A stretch of 50,270 nucleotides of DNA from Thermomucor indicae-seudaticae. Lineage: Eukaryota > Mucoromycota > Mucoromycetes > Mucorales > Lichtheimiaceae. The stretch is from positions 1 to 50,270 of the forward strand of contig JSYX01000223.1 in assembly GCA_000787465.1 (NCBI GenBank), written 5' to 3'. Position 1 is the first letter of the stretch; every line of letters begins with the position of its first letter. The translations under genes were made by a program, and so were the position numbers. Shown piece after piece: positions 23,727-35,857 of this stretch. Below the pieces are notes generated by a model, which was not told the origin of the DNA, searched no databases, and worked only from the letters and a program-made list of their open reading frames with translations.

Positions 23727-24667
23727 ATGTCTCAAAATTCGGTTCTCTCTCTCCAAATGGCAGAACAGGAAGGGGACGAAAAGTTTTATGGGATCCCTTT
23801 GGAAGACCTCGACGAAAGCGATATCGACGACGAGGATGGCGATCTCGTCACTGTACAGCATGTCACTCTGAATAACAAGGTAAGCGTTCTTTTTTCTCCT
23901 CGGAAATGGATCCCCATTAACTTGGCACGATCAGGCGGCATTGATTCGTATCAAGAACGATTTTCGATTCAAGGACAAATCGCTTTTCGACGTGCTTTCA
24001 GTCACCAGCCAAGAGCCTGTTCATGTCACGGACGTGTTTGACGATTTGTCTCGCGAACAAGCGTTTTATGAGCAAGCACTGAGTGCAGCGCGGTTTGTCC
24101 AACAACGAGCAAGGCAGCAAGAAAATGATGAGCCATTTCTGCCAACGGAAAAGGACATGGAGGATGCTGAGACTCTAAAGGTAATATGGCTCTTCTTCTA
24201 TATAGTGCATATAGACTGATCATCATCATCATCAACAAAAGGATGCTAGACACAGTAATAAGGCCGCATCAGCCCCAAAGAAATCAGCAAAGAAAGCAAA
24301 AGCGGATAAAGAAGTACAAGAGACTGAAGAGATGGTGGATCGAATAAAGTTGTTGAAACGAAGTAGGTGGATCCTTCTCTGCGGTAAGAGATAAGATCTC
24401 AAACCCCGCTTTTTAGAACGGAAAGATGCTGCCAATGCATTTACGCTTGACGCTGCTATCCTTGATTTGGACTTGGAGAATGAAGAAGAAGAAGAGGCAA
24501 TCAAGCAGATGAAGAAACGAACCAAGAGTTCACCCAACAGCAAACTAAATCGAAAACTGCCATCCAGTCGCAAACTCCCAATGTCTGCAATGTCTGGGAA
24601 AAAGAAGAAAAAGAAAGTCCAACGGCCTGGAAAAGCACGACGTCTGGCAAAGAGGAACAGGGGCTAG
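23727..24667 (+). CDS. EBP2: EBP2-like rRNA processing protein
   Basis: Nucleolar factor needed for 27S pre-rRNA processing and 60S assembly. Exons 23727-23879, 23935-24180, 24242-24362 and 24417-24667 give 256 residues. Family features are an acidic N-terminus, AALIRIKNDFRFKDKSLFDV, the signature VTSQEPVHVTDVFDDLSREQ then AFYEQALSAARF, KRKDAANAF, and the lysine/arginine-rich end with RPGKARR. The middle segment that usually reads RPxDYFAEMxK is replaced by a shorter, diverged sequence (PFLPTEKDMEDAE), so the protein is somewhat short for the family. Two in-frame ATGs, 23727 and 23757, are possible starts; the first is used here. It faces away from the coiled-coil gene across about 270 bp. 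Confidence 0.85.
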
Positions 24668-25103
24668 TAAGGCCCCCATACCAACCTTGTTGTATACGAC
24701 CACCCCTTCTATCCCCATCCTCCTTTTGATTTTTGTACGATATCATTCCTGCATTCTACATCAACATGTCATTCATCACAACAGATGGAAAAGAAAGGTT
24801 CTCATCAATACAGCAGGTGCAGAGCATCAAGTTTACTGCGAAGTATTAGGGGTATCATCTAGCATTGAGTTCTGTCAAAACGACGACTTCTTGGTGCTGC
24901 TTGATCTCTAGTCTCATTGGCTTGTCATTGTTGGTACGGTGCAAGGCCTTTTCAACAAACTGAAGTTCGGCAGAATGTGAAGTGACTATAGGACAGCAAA
25001 GAATTAAGTGACTATAGCGGCATCACAAATCGAGACGCGCTTACCCCAATGCACTACACAGGATACAATAGTGATATCCTATATGTATGTGATAGTTATT
25101 AAT
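24668..25103. other. Intergenic between convergent EBP2 and seven-TM genes
   Basis: No gene recognised. A short direct repeat (AAGTGACTATA at about 24980-24990 and 25006-25016) is the only visible structure. Confidence 0.35.
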
Positions 25104-25925
25104 TCATGCATCAAGGGGCGGGGGCAAAACATGGAGAATTACCAGGGTTGAGATACTTGAGGCCACGAGGCCACGCAAGCGACCGCCCATCAAGATAATG
25201 ATGAGATGATTGATGGTCGAAGCCACACAGGTTGTCAGGGCCGCCACAATATTCCGTTTGGCCATGATACTGAGTGAAGCGGCCTGATGGGCCGTCTGCT
25301 GCGACACACTTGGGAACTTGTAAAACTTGAAGAAGACGCTAGCAAAGAGGACTGTGATCACAAAGTCGTAGCAAAGCACGGGCACCGAGCCTGCAATCAT
25401 GTTATATCCGATCGTGCAATGGTACGGTGCTTCGGTGTCCACTTCTGTCAGTTTATATATGATCATGAGGATGATCAGACCAATGTATGGCACCAACAGT
25501 CCAAGACCGGTCCAGTAAAGCGGGGATCGTAACCGTGGCGTTTTCGGAGCAGAGATGATGTAGATCTACAAGGAAAAAGATGATTTATCTCGTCGTTCGT
25601 TCGTCCGTCCAAGTAACATGCATGTATCCTATACCTTTTCGACAAAATAAAGATAAAGCGTAATCTTGGCCGAGGTGTAGACCACCGAGCAGTTAAAGAA
25701 CATGAGCACGCAAGAAATGCTATTGCCATTGTTGGTGCTCACAAGCATGCACGCAATCAGGTCAAAGGCCCAGGTTAAAGTGTACAACAGGAGCAACAGT
25801 CCCCGCACGTAGTAAACGGGTCCCTCTACGCCGGCTATCTTGCGTCCGGCAATCAATGAGATCGCTGTAACACATGCGACGCTGTTGATTTCTGACAGAA
25901 TTTCCCATTGATCTGGTTGGTACAT
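25104..25925 (-). CDS. Seven-transmembrane membrane protein, unknown function
   Basis: Exons 25925-25635 and 25565-25104 join in phase (EK then IYIISAPKTPRLRSP) and give 250 residues. Seven hydrophobic segments can be counted at about residues 10-28, 40-65, 70-95, 115-137, 150-178, 190-220 and 228-245, with short charged loops, a layout like GPCR-type or related fungal seven-TM proteins. No rhodopsin, carbon-sensor or Ste2/Ste3 signature was recognised. The last residues (LPPPLDA) look abrupt, so a further small C-terminal exon is possible. The start is the first ATG of the frame. Whether it is a receptor or a structural membrane protein cannot be said. Confidence 0.6.
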
Positions 25926-26850
25926 TGTGGATCACGGCAGAAAATAGATCAAGGAAGCGAAATAATATATAGCATGTTGCAAAAGAGAAAAGAGGGGCGC
26001 GCGATGATCAAGAAGATGCCATTTATTGTGGCCCAACCCTTAGGTAGGGGCACCGCTGGCAAGCTCGTGGGTCACTTTACATCTTTTTCTTTGCTTGTGC
26101 AACCTATACAGTGCCTCACTCCATAAAACCAGAACTTTAACTGTCTGTTCTAATAACACGTGTACTGACTGGCCCGGGGCCGATCTTGAACCATCGTTTT
26201 GCCTGATCATCATTGTGGGGTTTCCAAGCTTATTAGCAAGATCATTGTCACCTCGGTCGGGGCTGTGGGACACCGCCGGAGTTCATGCAGCTTGATCAGC
26301 AAGTGCGATTCGCTTCTCCAAATCTTTGACCGCCACCCACCCAGCAGCAGTTGAAGTTACTGTGCTTGCTGATAACCGCAAACTTTGGGTTTCCCAAGCC
26401 AGACGCGTCTTGGTTTGGGTACAAGAACCATTGTATTATGATGAGGATCCTTATTACGGGGCGAGGGTTGTCATGTTATTCCGAGATGCGAATTAGAATC
26501 TTCCCCTCACCCACCTCCCCGCGGTCCACTAAATGCGGGTGGGTCATACAGTAACAATCAGGCACAATGGCCGCAGTCAATAGATTCGTCAAGTGTTGTT
26601 GCAGTATAGGCTTTCCTAATCCATGTTGGACGTCGCCATCCGCGCTGAAGCTATTAAAATAATAAAATGAGTGAGTGTCCTATGTCCTTCCTTTCAACGC
26701 AATGAGTGATCTTCCGGCCGTCTTTCACAGTGCACAAATGTTTGCATACCTCTTGGCTGAACTCCGTCAAATCGACCTTGAACCCATCCATTTTGGTCCC
26801 AGAATTCTTGTGTTTCAGGCAAGCACATAAGGCAGTGGACGATCTCCTGC
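25926..26850. other. Intergenic, 0.9 kb, low coding signal
   Basis: Open stretches on both strands (for example plus 26351-26554) have no recognisable domain. A plus-strand ATG frame at 26701-26826 is probably antisense to the candidate gene that follows. Confidence 0.3.
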
Positions 26851-27413
26851 CTAGGCGAAAGCATGTTTCCGATGATCCACGAAGACAAAGCGCTGGTGTC
26901 TGTTGATTTTGCCCAAAGGAAGAAATAACTCGTCGGCTACTTCGAGTTCTTGCAGAACTTGGTGGTAAGTAATCTATGTCATCACATGAGAATATTCCAA
27001 TTGATGTTTTCTTAGGGGCCTCGCTGCAAGAAACGTGTCTGATGGTAATACGGCTGCGCGAATAACATCAGAGCAGTCGCTCTACGGACGTCAGCCTCGC
27101 TGACGTTGTCCAAGTGCAGATCAAAAAGATCACACAGGGAAAGCATGGATCTACAGCTCCAAATAAGAGAGCGAGAAGCATTTCCCCCACTCTCAGATTA
27201 TGAGTTAATATCTAGTTATCTTTGCCCTACGCACTTATTGTTTCAGCTCATATAGAGCCAGTAGCTTTTTGTAGCCTTACCGACCATCTGGATTAAGGGC
27301 ATAAAGGAGTCGTTCGGCTCTTCTACTGCTGCTGGATTGGCATTAATGATTTGTTTTGCGGTTATTTTCCCGTCAATGCATAGTTTGGTACAATCTCGGT
27401 CGAATTTGCCCAT
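26851..27413 (-). CDS. Candidate small spliced gene, structure unresolved
   Basis: The minus strand from 27413 to 27281 reads MGKFDRDCTKLCIDGKITAK and on to FMPLIQMVG, then meets a good GT donor, which looks like a first exon of 44 codons. Further down, one frame around 27190-27015 (RSMLSLCDLFDLHLDNVSEA, then VRRATALM) and another around 26957-26851 (VLQELEVADELFLPLGKINR, ending at TAG 26851-26853) also read like coding exons. They can be linked only through uncertain splice sites. The plus strand also gives passable peptides here, so strand choice is not secure. No family recognised; the beginning is faintly like the N-terminal domain of RPA1, but this is too weak to use. Confidence 0.3.
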
Positions 27414-27553
27414 GGAGGCAATCCGAGCGAACTAGGCAGCCGCGACCGTAAACTCTTCATAACTTTTTTTTTCGTGAATACAAACATACTTTTTTTGAGC
27501 CCAGTTTCTTCCCGCCAAAATTTATTTGAACCTTTTTTTTTGCAGAAACGAAC

Positions 27554-30466
27554 ATGGCTGGCAGAGGTAGAGAGGGAGGATCGCATGGTCGGAAAAGGCG
27601 ACACGATCCGAGAATTGGATCTCGATTACCACAACAGATCCGCGACGAACTGGATCAACAAGGGGCCGTTGAGGGCGATGATCGACGATTTGCTAAATTC
27701 TTTGTGAACAAGGCAGCAGCACGCAAAGAACTTCGAAAGGCTAAGCGACAAGCCAAAGGAAAGCGGAAGGCAGGTCAGCAGAACAGCGCAGCAGAACCAG
27801 CGCCAAAGCGGCAGAAAAGAGAGGAGGAGAAGAAGAAGAAGGAAAAAGCCGATGATAACGACGCTTTGGAGCGCTTTGCGAAAGCGAATCCGGTCTTAGC
27901 AGCAGGATCATCGGTGGTGGTCGGCACATCGAAAGAGGATTTCGAAAAGGACGACCGTGAGATTGCATACTGGGAGAAGAAACTTGGGATCAACAAGAAG
28001 AGAAATAATAAGGCCGGACTGAATAAGGCGTTGGAACAAGATGGGTTGCTGGAGCTTTGGGAGGGATTAGATGGATTTGACGACGACGACGGCCAGGAGT
28101 ACTTGAGACAAAAGCGATTAAAGAAGAAGATGGAAGAAGAAAAACAAGAGTCATCGGATGAAGAGATGCAAAGCGATAGCGAGGCGCTTTCTGATGATGA
28201 TGAGATACCCGCAAAAGATGACTCGGAGCAAAATGATGATTCATCTGAGGAGGAAGAAGCGGAAGAAGAAGAAGGAAATGAAGAAGATGAAAAACAAGCT
28301 CATACTACTACTACTACCACCTCTCAAAGTAATGAAGATCGAAGTGTGGTATGTAATGCATTATGGGAGGGATGATATTGTAAGATACTGATGGCCATTA
28401 GAACAAGACGGCAGCAAGCAAGTACGTTCCTCCGCATCTGCGAAAAGCTGCAGCAACCACCGAATCCGAACGACAAATCAAACTACGACGACTCGTTCAG
28501 GGTCTATTGAACAGATTGAGCGAGAGTAACTTGGAGGGAATATTGCTGGATATCGAAAAATGTTATACAAACTATCCGCGCCACGGTAAGTGATATACCC
28601 GCTAAAGTATTCGCTATAACTGACTGTATCGTTTTAGACGTAACTTCTACTATTACCGATCTTGTTTTGACTTCAATCTCGCAGAAAACCAACCTGCTTG
28701 ACTCTTTTGTCGTGTCGTATGCGACTGTTGTTGCTGGACTTTATCGCTTAATTGGTGTTGATTTTGGTAAGAAAAGAAACGCGCCTTTGCCACATATTTG
28801 CCAGTGTTGTTATTTATCTTCCTGATGGGCAGCTGCTTACCTTGTTCAGACGTTGGTTGAGCGGTTTGAGGCGAACTACAAGTCATATCAATCGCATGGA
28901 CGTGATAAGAATAATAATAATAATAACGACGAGGAAGAAGGAATACCGGGTGCTAAAGAAGCCAAGAACCTTTTAACGCTTGTTCTGGAATTGTACAACT
29001 TTCAAGTGATCGCGTGCATACTTGTTTACGACCTTGTTCGGTTATTGATAAGCAATCTGGACGAATATAGCGTTGAATTGTTGCTGAAGATAGTGAAGAG
29101 TAAGAACGCGGGTGATCAAGCGGTTTATTGAGCGATCGAGACTCATTGATGAACGTTGCTAATAGCTGCTGGTCCACAGCTCCGGTCAGATGATCCTGCG
29201 TCGCTGAAAGATATCATTGATGAGATTCAGAAAGAGACGAACAAGCGTGATGCCTCAAGTTTATCGTAAGCAAACAACCATGAGAGAGGGAGAGAGCGAA
29301 TGAACTGACCGTTTGGGCGAAAATAATAGTGTTCGCCACAAGTTCATGCTGGAGACACTTTCAAACGTGAAAAATAACAAGATAAAGATTGCAGCGTCTG
29401 GACAGGCAGACAAGGAATTAGTGATCAAGATGAAAAAGTTCCTAAACGGTCTCGGCAAGAAGCGAACGATCCGTAGTGCGGAAGCTCTGAGAGTTAGTCT
29501 GGAAGATATCCATCAAGTGGACACCAAAGGCAAATGGTGGCTTGTTGGTGCTTCGTGGAAAGATAATCTTGTTGGAACAGAGAGCAAACACAGTGCAGCA
29601 AAGATGGCAAAAGACCTAAGTCAAGATCAATCGATGCAAGAAGCGTTACTAAAGTTAGCACGAAAGCAAGGAATGAACACGGATATTCGTCGAAGTATAT
29701 TTGTGACAGCGATGAGTGCAGAGGTGTGTTTGATATACAAGCGAGCGGTCGATAGGGTTGTTGACTCTTTACGATAGGATTATCTGGATGCTTTTGAGAA
29801 ATTGATGAAGCTTGGTTTGACCGAAGTGCAGCAACGAGAAATTGCGCGTGTGTTACTTCAATGCACTGGCAATGTAAGAGATATATATATATCGTCATGA
29901 TAGACTATGTATGCTTATTCATTTATTGATGGTAGGAAAAAACGTTTAACCCATTCTACATGTTGGTTGCGAAACGGTTTTGCGAGTACAGCCATTCGTT
30001 TAAAGTGACATTCCAATATTGCCTATGGGACTTTTTACGAGAGTGTGGCGAACGCGATGTTGGAGGTCTGGAGCGTAATACAATGGTTGAAGACGACAAT
30101 AGCAGTAGTAGCAGCAAAGTTCGATTGAGTCGTATCGTGAATGTGGCCAAGTTTTATGCGGGATTGGTTGCGAGTGGATCGCTTTCATTAGCGATCCTTC
30201 GAAGCGTGAACTTTATGACACTCGGCCAAAAGGGACGACTTTGGTTGCAACTCTTCTTTGCGAATGTGTTTCGGCAACTGAAAGAAAATGATAATGCGGG
30301 CGAGGCTGCGGCGGTTATTTTTGCAAAGATCGTGGATATGAAGACTTTGGCACAAGGCTGTCTGTTTTTCTTGCACGAGACCTTTTTGCAACCTGCGGGC
30401 CTTGACGAGAGCGATTTGGAGGCGGTCAAATGGGGATATAAAATTGCTAAAGACGTGTTGAAATAA
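27554..30466 (+). CDS. SGD1: NOM1/SGD1-like nucleolar MIF4G-MA3 protein
   Basis: Nucleolar factor for 18S rRNA production and 40S biogenesis that recruits an RNA helicase. Exons 27554-28348, 28402-28585, 28638-28766, 28833-29099, 29166-29265, 29330-29723, 29778-29873 and 29936-30466 give 831 residues. The N-terminal third is basic then very acidic (EEEEAEEEEGNEEDE). The MIF4G-type region starts KYVPPHLRKAA, KLRRLVQGLLNRLSESN and runs through LLTLVLELYNFQVIACILVY, AGPQLRSDDP and VRHKFMLETLSNVKNNKIK. The MA3 domain follows with IRRSIFVTAMSAEDYLDAFE, CTGNEKTFNPFYMLVAKRFC and FKVTFQYCLWDF. All junctions keep phase. It converges on the oxidase gene, with stops about 50 bp apart. Confidence 0.93.
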
Positions 30467-30515
30467 ACAAGATCTTTGATGCTTGTGCTGTACAGTATGC
30501 GTGATTTATTCTGCA

Positions 30516-31982
30516 TTACAGTTTAGCGAGGAATCTTGAGAAGTTGAAGTCCTCTACGGGTGCGACATAATCTAAACTTATTTTGTCAACACTTGTGCAG
30601 CCTATGAAGAGGATCGATCAGTCAATGTTTATCCGTATCATACATATGTAGCAGATATTTACCAGCCAAGGCCATGGCCAACTGGAGATCAGCAGTTATC
30701 TGTGTCAAGACCTGCTTTACGCCTTCCTCACCCTACCATACATGTATTATGAATGAATACTTGTACGCAATTGAATTTCTTTTGCGATCTTTACGTTATA
30801 GACAAGTCCCCAGAGAACAGAGCGACCCAAAAAGACAGCCTTTGCACCCAACGCCAAAGCCTTGAAGACATCCGTACCGCGGCGGATCCCGCCGTCCACA
30901 TACACTTCGACTTTACTGCCACGACAGGCTTTGACGATTTCTGGCAGCATTTCAATCTGTTTTTTTTTCTGATGAGTCGCGCGCGCGCGACCTTACAAAA
31001 GATAACGTGATGACCTTACCGTTGCAGGGCATTGATCAAGTTGTCTACCGCCGTGGTTCGAGACCACGATACCATCGACACCGATCCGGACCGCTTTCTC
31101 TGCGTCATCGCTGCGCATGACTCCCTTGAGGACAATGGGTAACTTTGTGATCGACTTGAGCCAGGCGATGTCGTCCCAGGTCAGTGCGGCCGTGACGCCG
31201 TAACCAAAGTAGCCATCGTGGTATTCTTGATCGCCGCGGAAGTTACCAAACTTCAAGTGGTTGGGCACCTGGAATGCAGACCTGATAGCCATATTCATCA
31301 GGAAAAGAAGATGATCAAAGAGGGAGATATTTACTTGCCTCGTCTCGGCCAAGCGTCGTCCGAGCACCGGCCGGTCGACGGTGACCACCAGGGCTTTGAA
31401 CCCGGCCTTTTCGCAGCGTCGGACGAGCTGTTCGGTGACGTCCTTGTTCTTTTGGACGTAGAGTTGGAACCAATGGAGTGGAGAAGATGACGACGCCTTG
31501 GATGCTTCTGCCATGACGTCTTCCATGCTAAAGTTGCTGTAACTTGACTGACAATAGCAAGTTTTCAAAGCCGCGCATGCTAATCATGCCATTGAGGATA
31601 TGTTCAACCGCGCCAAAAGTTGTGGATTATTTACCTCTCGCGGTGGCATATTCGCCGTCGTGATGCGCCATGGCGTGCAGCGAGGTGGGAGCGACGCAGA
31701 TAGGAGAGCTGATGGTATGACCGAGGATGGTTGTGGTTGTATCCACGTTTTCGACATTGACCAGGACCTTGGGCCGAATCAAGAGCCTAGATACAGCTTT
31801 GTTTAATGCGACTTGCATGTATCGATGTCGAATAACACGCCATGCCTATCAAAGGCTTCTCTGTTGCGTCGCAAGGTGACTTCGTCATCCGCGCCTGTGC
31901 TGTAGTAAGCAAATTCGGATGGCGCCATACGTTGACGCGCGAACGTCTCAAAGTCGTCAAGGCAACCTGGTTTGCTGCTCAT
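30516..31982 (-). CDS. FMN-dependent 2-hydroxyacid oxidase (glycolate/lactate oxidase family) with C-terminal AKL
   Basis: Flavoenzyme oxidising an alpha-hydroxy acid such as glycolate or L-lactate to the keto acid. Exons 31982-31846, 31786-31635, 31579-31339, 31281-31020, 30956-30795, 30732-30663 and 30601-30516 give 369 residues, the usual size of the soluble TIM-barrel enzymes; no cytochrome b5 domain is present. Visible motifs are [77 protein letters not shown] (active-site His and FMN loop), [20 protein letters not shown] and FLGR. The last three residues are Ala-Lys-Leu, an accepted PTS1 peroxisome signal. Two introns have GC donors: 31282-31338 (GCAAGT, strong) and 31787-31845 (GCATGG, weaker; a GT donor 9 nt downstream would add three residues). 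Confidence 0.9.
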
Positions 31983-32165
31983 TTGTTTGGGACAAGAAAC
32001 AAAAGAAAAGGAAAAGGTGGGTTTTTCTTTTCTTTATTATTAAATAAGGTTTAGCTCTCATTTCCCACATCGGCCATTAGGGAAAAAACGCGGAAAGAGC
32101 GACATTTCCTGTTTTATTATGTAATGCCTTCCAACTGGATCTTTTCGGCGCTTAGCGTCTCATGA
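31983..32165. other. Upstream region of the oxidase gene
   Basis: Short AT-rich stretch upstream of the oxidase start; no defined site recognised. Confidence 0.3.
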
Positions 32166-32576
32166 ATGACGGGAGACGACGATGGCTATGAGCCAGTGCC
32201 CAGCCGAAGCATCGAGTATAGATCGACATATTCATTACTGTTCTACCGCTATATGCCCTGTATGTAGTTCATATTTCACGTTATATGTAAATATATATCT
32301 GCATATTGCCGTATCCAGGGATTGTAGTTATGGTGATGCTGGCGTATGGAGTTTCCACCGGACGGACTTTACACTGCATGACGACCGGGTACGTCGTGCA
32401 CGATCTGATTGGCTCCACCAGCCTGATTGGTCACATGACGGCGATCAAGCTGAAACAGGTGGCCTGAGCGGGCTTCAGGCTAAGCCTCTCGCGTGGCCTG
32501 AGAGCTGAAGAAAGCCAAAAGTCAAGCCATTTTTCAATTGGGTCTCATGGTGAAGGATGTTCGCACCGAGTATTAA
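32166..32576 (+). CDS. Possible small spliced gene of unknown function
   Basis: An ATG at 32166 opens MTGDDDGYEPVPSRSIE. A GT donor at 32216 and an acceptor at 32318 join in phase to DCSYGDAGVWSFHRTDFTLH, with another GT donor at 32389. A later stretch (about 32505-32576) reads LKKAKSQAIFQLGLMVKDVR and ends at TAA. The link between the second and last pieces was not fixed. The pieces look more protein-like than chance open frames, but there is no known domain, so this is a tentative hypothetical gene. Confidence 0.3.
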
Positions 32577-33646
32577 CACTATCGTCAATATAATCAGAGA
32601 CTCAAGCGGATCATGAAAAGTCTCTCTTTACAAGGTACTACAATCATGCCACGCAATCTGTTCCAGCCCAAGATAGATATTTAGACAAAGGGCGTTTTCG
32701 CTCTATAGTTTCATTCTCATCTGAACATGGGTTGAGACTCTACTGTTCCATCTCACAAGAGTCTGTCTATTGAGGCTATAATGGAAGATGCAAGATCCCC
32801 TTTCGTGCAAGACCTTTGACCAAGAAAAGAAGTCGGTCAAGCTACGTTCTTGTTCGCAAGACCGACAAAGTTATTGTAAATTACGAACAGTGACTTCAAA
32901 ACGATGTCAGGATGGCACAAGTTGTGTGTCTCCAACGGCAAGGCCAAGTTATATGATGGGCAAGTTCTACTGATTCATATTCTTATGACCTGGTGGAAGG
33001 TTTTTCCCCATCTTCATTTTTGGTGAGACGGCGGCCTCCGTCCACCCTTTTTTTAAACCAGTCAATTCTAAACTGGATTTAATTATAACCGCCCGACCGG
33101 TAACAGGTGCTGCGGTGGGGAATACCAAAGTGGTAAGTGACATCTTCTTTTATAATGGCGAGCAAAGAAAAAGGCATCTAACGATGATTGAACTTGTGTG
33201 CTGCTTGAGGTGTATTTTGCATTGACTGAAAGCCAAGTTTCAGTGGAAGGTATTCTTCATCCAACGTAAATCATGTACTGACTAGCCGTCGAATTGATGC
33301 AAAATACACCTTTCAATGGCGCAAAAGTCTAATCAATAAACAGGATGAAGCTATGCTCAGACCTTGGTTCGAATACGACTTGTAAAGCGTTGGTGTTTTA
33401 ATGCAAAGCAAGAAGAATCAATCCCGGAGATTCCCACGGAGAAGGCAGCGATTTTTCATATGAAAATCATATATAGGATGACAAAATCGTTTTTATATAA
33501 TGTTCATCCTTGTAGTTAACTCTCTCGCTTTACTTTCTTTCTTGCCTTCTTGAAGGCTGGTCGAGAAAACAAAACAAAGAATACGTGTTTTGTTTGTTGG
33601 TTTGCGCCACGTCGATCTGCCCCAAAAATTTAGTATAGCGGCTAAA
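32577..33646. other. Intergenic, 1.07 kb, upstream of the aminotransferase
   Basis: No gene recognised. It contains one perfect 15-bp inverted repeat (listed separately) and an AT-rich tract near 33485-33500 that may belong to the aminotransferase promoter. Confidence 0.4.
33208..33311. repeat. Perfect 15-bp inverted repeat with 74-nt spacer
   Basis: AGGTGTATTTTGCAT at 33208-33222 is matched by its exact reverse complement at 33297-33311. Similarity does not extend outward or inward, and no target duplication was seen, so this may be a small hairpin-forming sequence or a very small decayed inverted-repeat element. Confidence 0.5.
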
Positions 33647-35255
<1,609 letters not shown>

Positions 35256-35857
35256 GCGGTTGTCAACAGACAACCAATAACACCAGATATCATACATATG
35301 TAGGGAGGTTTGCGAAACTCTATATATAGCTATCTATTGATTATTTTCCTTTTCAAATTACGTTGTGGACGCGACAGGATTTGCTTTCGGTCTTTGACAA
35401 TTCGCGTTGATGTTTGCCTCTTTGCACAGAATGATAGTTGCTTCTCAAAGAAAAAGGCGTCTAGTCCAAGCTGATACGTCCCGTCTTCAGAAAGATGGTA
35501 TTGTTCTGCTATACGATTCAAAATGGCATACTTTTCTTCCAGTATTCCTTGATCTATATGAATTGAAGCTCGCGGAACCTACAAATTGGTTACAACATTT
35601 TCTCCCCATATCATACATCTTCAGTCCGTACGTAGCGTAAAATCGTCAATGACAAAGAAAACTTACAACAACCCATTATCCATGTGGTGGTCAGCTCAAC
35701 AGCTAATAAACAGTCATCCGCTCTCCATTTTAAGTCATTGTTACGAACACTGAACCTCTATTCCCGACTTTGACCACTGTTGCCATTCCATACAAGCTCC
35801 ATACCAACATTTGTTCAAATATTTTGCATTGGCCTCGGCAACCACAAATATTTTTTA
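35256..35857. other. Intergenic, 0.6 kb
   Basis: Aminotransferase 3' flank. No coding or RNA signal recognised. Confidence 0.35.

Noticed and set aside
26701..26940. Plus-strand small gene starting MSDLPAVFH, with a similar start (MSDLQSVFH) near 36631
   Set aside because: Similarity between the two starts covers under 30 bp and stops abruptly; at 26.7 kb the minus strand gives a better coding picture, so both are treated as chance.
33361..33390. tRNA B-box-like string GGTTCGAATAC
   Set aside because: No matching A box at a proper distance and the flanks do not fold into acceptor or anticodon stems.
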